Source: Hyalella azteca (Eukaryota > Arthropoda > Malacostraca > Amphipoda > Hyalellidae). From it: a DNA stretch of 64,000 bases. The stretch is taken from contig NW_025947148.1 in NCBI RefSeq assembly GCF_000764305.2, positions 186,001-250,000 on the forward strand, written 5' to 3'. Below, one piece after another: positions 60,101 to 64,000 of this stretch. The translations under genes were made by a program, and so were the position numbers. Every line of letters starts with the position of its first letter. Positions within the stretch are counted from its first letter, which is position 1. The notes under the pieces are model-generated. The model was not told where the DNA came from. It searched no databases and was given only the letters and a program-made list of their open reading frames with translations.

Positions 60101-61140
60101 TAAGCCGTCAATTCTAACAACATAAAGTGGACAATAAACAAAATTTTATGTTTCATTTCCGTAGATTTTTTTATCGGATATCCTCGATATACAGTAGACT
60201 GGTTATTTAAGAATTACGCGCATCGTTATGAAAGATAATTAAACAAAAGTATAATGATATTTAAAAATCAGGCTCTATAAAGTATTCAAGATTAACCTAT
60301 TGAACAATTTCACTGCCAAATTACTCCGAATGTCCAAACAATTTGTCATTTGGACATTACATCCTTATAATTTTGGTTGGGTCATTATATTAATCAAAAA
60401 TATATTCCTCTTCATTTTCTCATACTCATTTTCTAGTTTAGTGTGAGATGTTTGGAAGGTTGAATTTGGTGAATTATGGAATATTCGGTAGAATTGTATT
60501 TAAAATATGAATTAACATTATATGGTCAAATTTTAAATGAAACCATCACCAGTGAGCATAGGCCTATAGAGTATAGTCCGTAATGGACGGAACCTCTAGA
60601 TTCGATTTGGTTGTTAATTAAATTTCTTCATTTCTGCTCCATGCTTTTTTGAGTGGAATCGAGTAATGAAGAAACCGTTGCAGTCTCCCATCAATAGCTA
60701 AACCTGAAACGTTTTCTACAATGCAGTTCCGTAGAAAACGAACTGGTTGAAAAAATCATATAATTTTGGCGGATGTTAATTAAATGGCCGTCTCTCCTTA
60801 TTTAGACCCTGTAAATTTCAGCTAGTGCGAATGAAACAAGCTCAATATTAACCACTACGATGAGCATAGCAATTAATTAACATAAGATCATGGAGAAATC
60901 AACAAGGCTCTCCCTCTACCGCCGTATGTCACTCTCCGGGAACATAACTTCCAACTTAAATTATACATAAACTATTGAGTGTAGCAGCATGAGGATGTTT
61001 TTATAGATATACGTAGCAGAGATCATTTTAAAGTTGGCGCACGTGACGGCAACCATCAGTGCAAGTCATTTTGCGCTCACAGAACATATCCTTCTTAGCG
61101 TATTTTCTCATTTAAGGAAAAAAGTGCTATTAACCTATTA
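57151..61140. other. No gene seen
   Basis: AT-rich with short chance frames only. Confidence 0.5.
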
Positions 61141-61244
61141 TGTGCTCGTCATGTCCGTCTGTCTGTCCGTGACTTCACGTTTTCGTCGACGAGAAAATGC
61201 GCTTTCTGTCACTCACTGCAGTGAGTACTGAGTTATATTTTTTG
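61141..61244 (+). repeat. Dispersed repeat copy 2, with palindromic cores
   Basis: Reverse complement of 13990-14098, over about 104 bases with a few differences. It contains TTTTCGTCGACGAGAAAA and ACTCACTGCAGTGAGT. The similarity ends near CTCGTCATGTCC on one side and TATATTTTTTG on the other, and I see no obvious target duplication. Confidence 0.85.
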
Positions 61245-62707
61245 GGAAGTAGGCTTGTGACAATATTGCTCCAGTTACTCGTGTCAGGCGGTAGAGGGAG
61301 AAACGTCTGGACAATTGATTGCAACGAGAGCTGAGTCACCTGCTGAGAATACTTGCGGCATTTCGTGCGGTTTCGTGTAACGCGGATCTCGGACAACATA
61401 GACTATCGAACACTAAATAAAAGAAGTTTAAACTTCGAAAATTTTGTAATTATGTTTTTCTATAATATAAATATAGAATTTATTCGTAGATAACGCTAAT
61501 CATGAATTTATTATAAATTTAGCGAATATATTGCATTTCAAGTTTAAATTTCAACGATTATAATTTCATCGTAGAGCTCCGTAATCTACCATTTCTAGGA
61601 AAATGCTTTCATTATCGACGCAAGACAAAAACTCAAATCTAATTCAGAACTCATATTAACTATCAAGATAAGATAAATGATAGTTTGCAAGGACTTCTTA
61701 TATTAGGTTAATGTTACATTTTTGATTCAACCAACCATATATGCGGAACAAGTAATTTTGAACGATAAAACCCCATCCAAAGCGGAACATAAACAGGGTA
61801 GGATTAAGATTTGTTATCAGTGAACTCAAGAGGATGATTTCCTAGAATGATGTCGATTAGCGGGTTCATTAGGCTGTTTGTTGGGAGCATCAGTTTAGCG
61901 CACAGTTCAAATGCGTGTATGTTAAGAGCACAGATCAAGCCTTATTTTTGCGCTAAAAATGTCTGAATTACATCCCTGATCATCGAATCTTAGGACCAGC
62001 ATTCAATAAAAAATAAATCATTCACTACATAATACGCATTTATAGTAACGATATCCTATTGTATAATTAGCGATATTTTATATCAGCTCTCTGACATCAG
62101 CTTTCTTTCCGTCATTGTACATCATTGATAGCGCAAAACTAGGTTATATACGAGCTCGTATCTCCATAATAAATTAATTCTGGTTCAAGGGTATCGCAGT
62201 ATTCCTTCTAGTAGAACTGCTAAATTTGAGGTGTCACCAGTTATATTATACATCCACGGTCATTTGAAACTTTTAACTAAAATTCTAGCAGATGTGTTTA
62301 CTTCTGCCGTCGACTGTAGCTGTCTGTCCGCGTGAAGGTTGTGCTGCCTCTCCTTATAATTCATCGTAACATTGCGGCTCAATTAAGACGCTATAATTAT
62401 ATTGCAATTTATTACAGTCTTTTGCAGCGCAACATTCATGCAGCTCATACTTATACAATCGAGGCACCTTAAATTAGATAATGAGAGCTTGATATGACCG
62501 AGGTAGTCTGATATTTTGGCCATTGTTATTTTCTATTCATTACGACATCTCTTATTCCAATCGATTTTCACTGCTTTTGCACCAGTCGTTACAGACAAGT
62601 TTCCCGTACATCTTACCTCTGCTTGTCTATACGTGGGCTCTTGCTCTATTATGCGCACTTAATTATTTGGAATTCTACTACGGACCTATAGTGCTGCTTA
62701 CTCCGAT
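61245..62707. other. No gene seen
   Basis: AT-rich sequence with short chance frames. The open frame that runs into the trinucleotide repeat has no ATG before the repeat. Confidence 0.4.
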
Positions 62708-63003
62708 AGCAGCAGGAATGAGAACACCAACAGCACCAACAGCATTTGTAGCACCAACCGCATCAACATCAGCAACACCATTAGCAGCAACACCAACAAC
62801 AGCAAAACTAACAGCAGCATCACCAACAGCACCAACACCAACAGCAGCAGCAGCAGCACCAACAGCAGCAGCACCAGCAGCAGCAGCAGCAGCACTAACA
62901 GCATCAGCACCAACAGCAGCAGCAGCAGCACCAACAGTAGCAGCACCAACGCAGCAACACCAACAGCAGCAGCAGCACCAACACTAACAGCAGCAGCAGT
63001 AGA
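62708..63003. repeat. (CAG/CAA/CAC)n trinucleotide repeat
   Basis: An impure trinucleotide tract of AACAGC, ACC and CAGCAG units. The plus strand would read as Thr/Ala/Pro and then Gln/His, the minus strand as Leu/Val. It lies just 3' of the minus-strand candidate exon at 63.1 kb, so it may be in that gene's 3' UTR. Its coding potential on either strand is probably a by-product of the repeat. Confidence 0.9.
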
Positions 63004-63070
63004 AGCATTATTTGTTTGAAGGAGCGTCAGATTAATGGTGGGAGCAGCGGCCCTTCATACAGCGCAGGCT

Positions 63071-63161
63071 TCACTCAACACGATCGCCTTCTTGAGGGCT
63101 CCTTTCGGGGCGCTCCATGTACAGCACGTTCGAGCATGGATAGAACGGGTCATTGAGCACA
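63071..63161 (-). CDS. Candidate terminal exon of an unrecognised gene
   Basis: This GC-rich island of about 90 bases follows an acceptor (GATTATATTTAG|T) on the minus strand. One base completes a split codon, then 29 codons are followed by a TGA. The peptide contains DPFYPCSNVLYMERPERSP and looks like constrained coding sequence rather than the AT-rich background. I do not recognise the family. Upstream exons would lie to the right, partly beyond the window. Confidence 0.35.
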
Positions 63162-63861
63162 CTAAATATAATCATAATTAAAATTTTTATTTATTGCCCG
63201 TAATTAATTATCAATTATGATAGTTTCGCGTTGATTGATGTGAGTGTAGTATTTGGGTACTCGGGTATGATGGATATTCGGGTATAATGGGTATAATTGC
63301 ACGTGCTGAGATACTGTTTCCTTTTTTCTGCCGCCATGTCGTTTAAACATTGTCTAAGCAGAGTGTACATTAATATTTTAGGCGTGAGCTAAAATTTCTC
63401 ATAATCACAATGCACTGCACATGATAGCTACTCTTGCGCGTTATACTTCTATCAGTGCTTTGATTATTAATTCAAATGATAAGCATTTGATAATTATAAT
63501 CATTCCGCATGCGGAGATACCAACCAGCCGTACAGATTATGGCATTCAAGCAACAATTTTATAAACTTATTTCAAATACGTTAAATCTGTTGAAATAACC
63601 CACTGTACCTAAAGCTCGCTGAACCGATAATTAATGTCAGAAAATTTTCCTTTCTGAATGTGTGGCTACGATATTTTCAATTCACTGTTTGGAAACGTAA
63701 GTGAGAACAATGATTTCAGTTTCACTCAAGTGATCTATACATTGATCCCCAATTATATCCATGTTAGGTGAAAAAGTCCTGTCTATATATACTCATAAAT
63801 GGGCAAGCTCCATCAATTGAGGTTTCATGATCTAACATTAGTCAATGAGCTGTAAACGGTA

Positions 63862-63984
63862 ATGACGGCTTTAGTAAATATGGCGGCTTTAAGGCAGCTT
63901 TTGTTTGTATACGCGTCTTCGACTAATGGTTGCCTCGATACAGGGTCGCGAGGGCGGCCGTTTTTGGGCACTCCAGCACACTAA
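63862..63984 (+). other. Short GC-rich frame at right edge, possibly a repeat
   Basis: A 40-codon frame runs from an ATG at 63862 to a TAA at 63982-63984. It includes SSTNGCLDTGSRGRPFLG, and the minus strand is also open across the same bases (VLECPKTAALATLYRGNH). Being open on both strands in a GC-rich patch fits either a dispersed repeat or an exon cut by the window edge. A possible acceptor on the plus strand is CTCGATACAG at about 63934-63943. Confidence 0.2.
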
Positions 63985-64000
63985 GAGGTGCGTCGTGCCG

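Noticed and set aside
61149..61244. Frame reading into the (GACA)n part of the dispersed repeat as a coding region
   Set aside because: The same sequence recurs inverted at 13990-14098 without a conserved frame.
62698..62949. Minus-strand poly-Leu/Val frame, apparently a membrane protein
   Set aside because: It is the reverse reading of a trinucleotide repeat.

Overview
The window is AT-rich, gene-poor eukaryotic DNA with short exons, GT-AG introns, minisatellites and a decayed LINE. It looks like animal nuclear DNA, most plausibly an arthropod. The lineage is not resolved, because the assignment rests only on overall character and on a BTB-BACK gene pair. There are no bacterial operons, no CRISPR array, no rRNA genes, no tRNA that I could support, and no viral sequence that I recognised.

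The clearest content is a pair of paralogous BTB-BACK genes on the minus strand, about 33 kb apart. Gene A (3797-8238) can be read as three exons joined in phase: a 20-residue start exon, a BTB-core exon, and a large exon carrying the end of BTB, a BACK domain and the C-terminus. The model gives 395 residues. Gene B (40533-42515) has the same two 3' exons with the same phase-2 junctions; its first exon was not found. Both resemble the BTB-BACK half of the BTBD1/2/3/6 family (putative CUL3 adaptors) but have no PHR domain. Between the BTB and BACK domains each has a proline-rich insert holding short motifs of the kind that recruit ESCRT or NEDD4-type proteins: PSAPP plus LYPSL in A, PSAPP plus two PPPY in B. 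Each ends in a lysine-rich stretch followed by a short hydrophobic tail ending Ile-Asp. This is the most interesting biology in the window.

Gene A's second intron carries an antisense, 5'-truncated non-LTR retrotransposon broken by a 5-bp duplication and a stop. Its first intron carries a 30-bp minisatellite that contains a palindromic Nextera mate-pair junction adapter at 7433-7468, which is a sequencing artefact. In both genes a local tandem duplication has copied a splice site of the BTB exon: the donor in A, the acceptor in B.

Further right are weaker candidates. There is an unrecognised two-exon minus-strand gene (45156-46530), a repeat-coded Thr/Pro/Ala-rich plus His-His-Thr-Tyr-Met exon on the plus strand (49229-49791) with a polyadenylation signal, and a short terminal exon on the minus strand (63071-63161). 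The rest (about 8.3-40.5 kb and 50-62.5 kb) is intergenic or intronic DNA with minisatellites, an AT palindrome, G-rich and C-rich tracts and a few dispersed repeat copies. I could assign no gene there.
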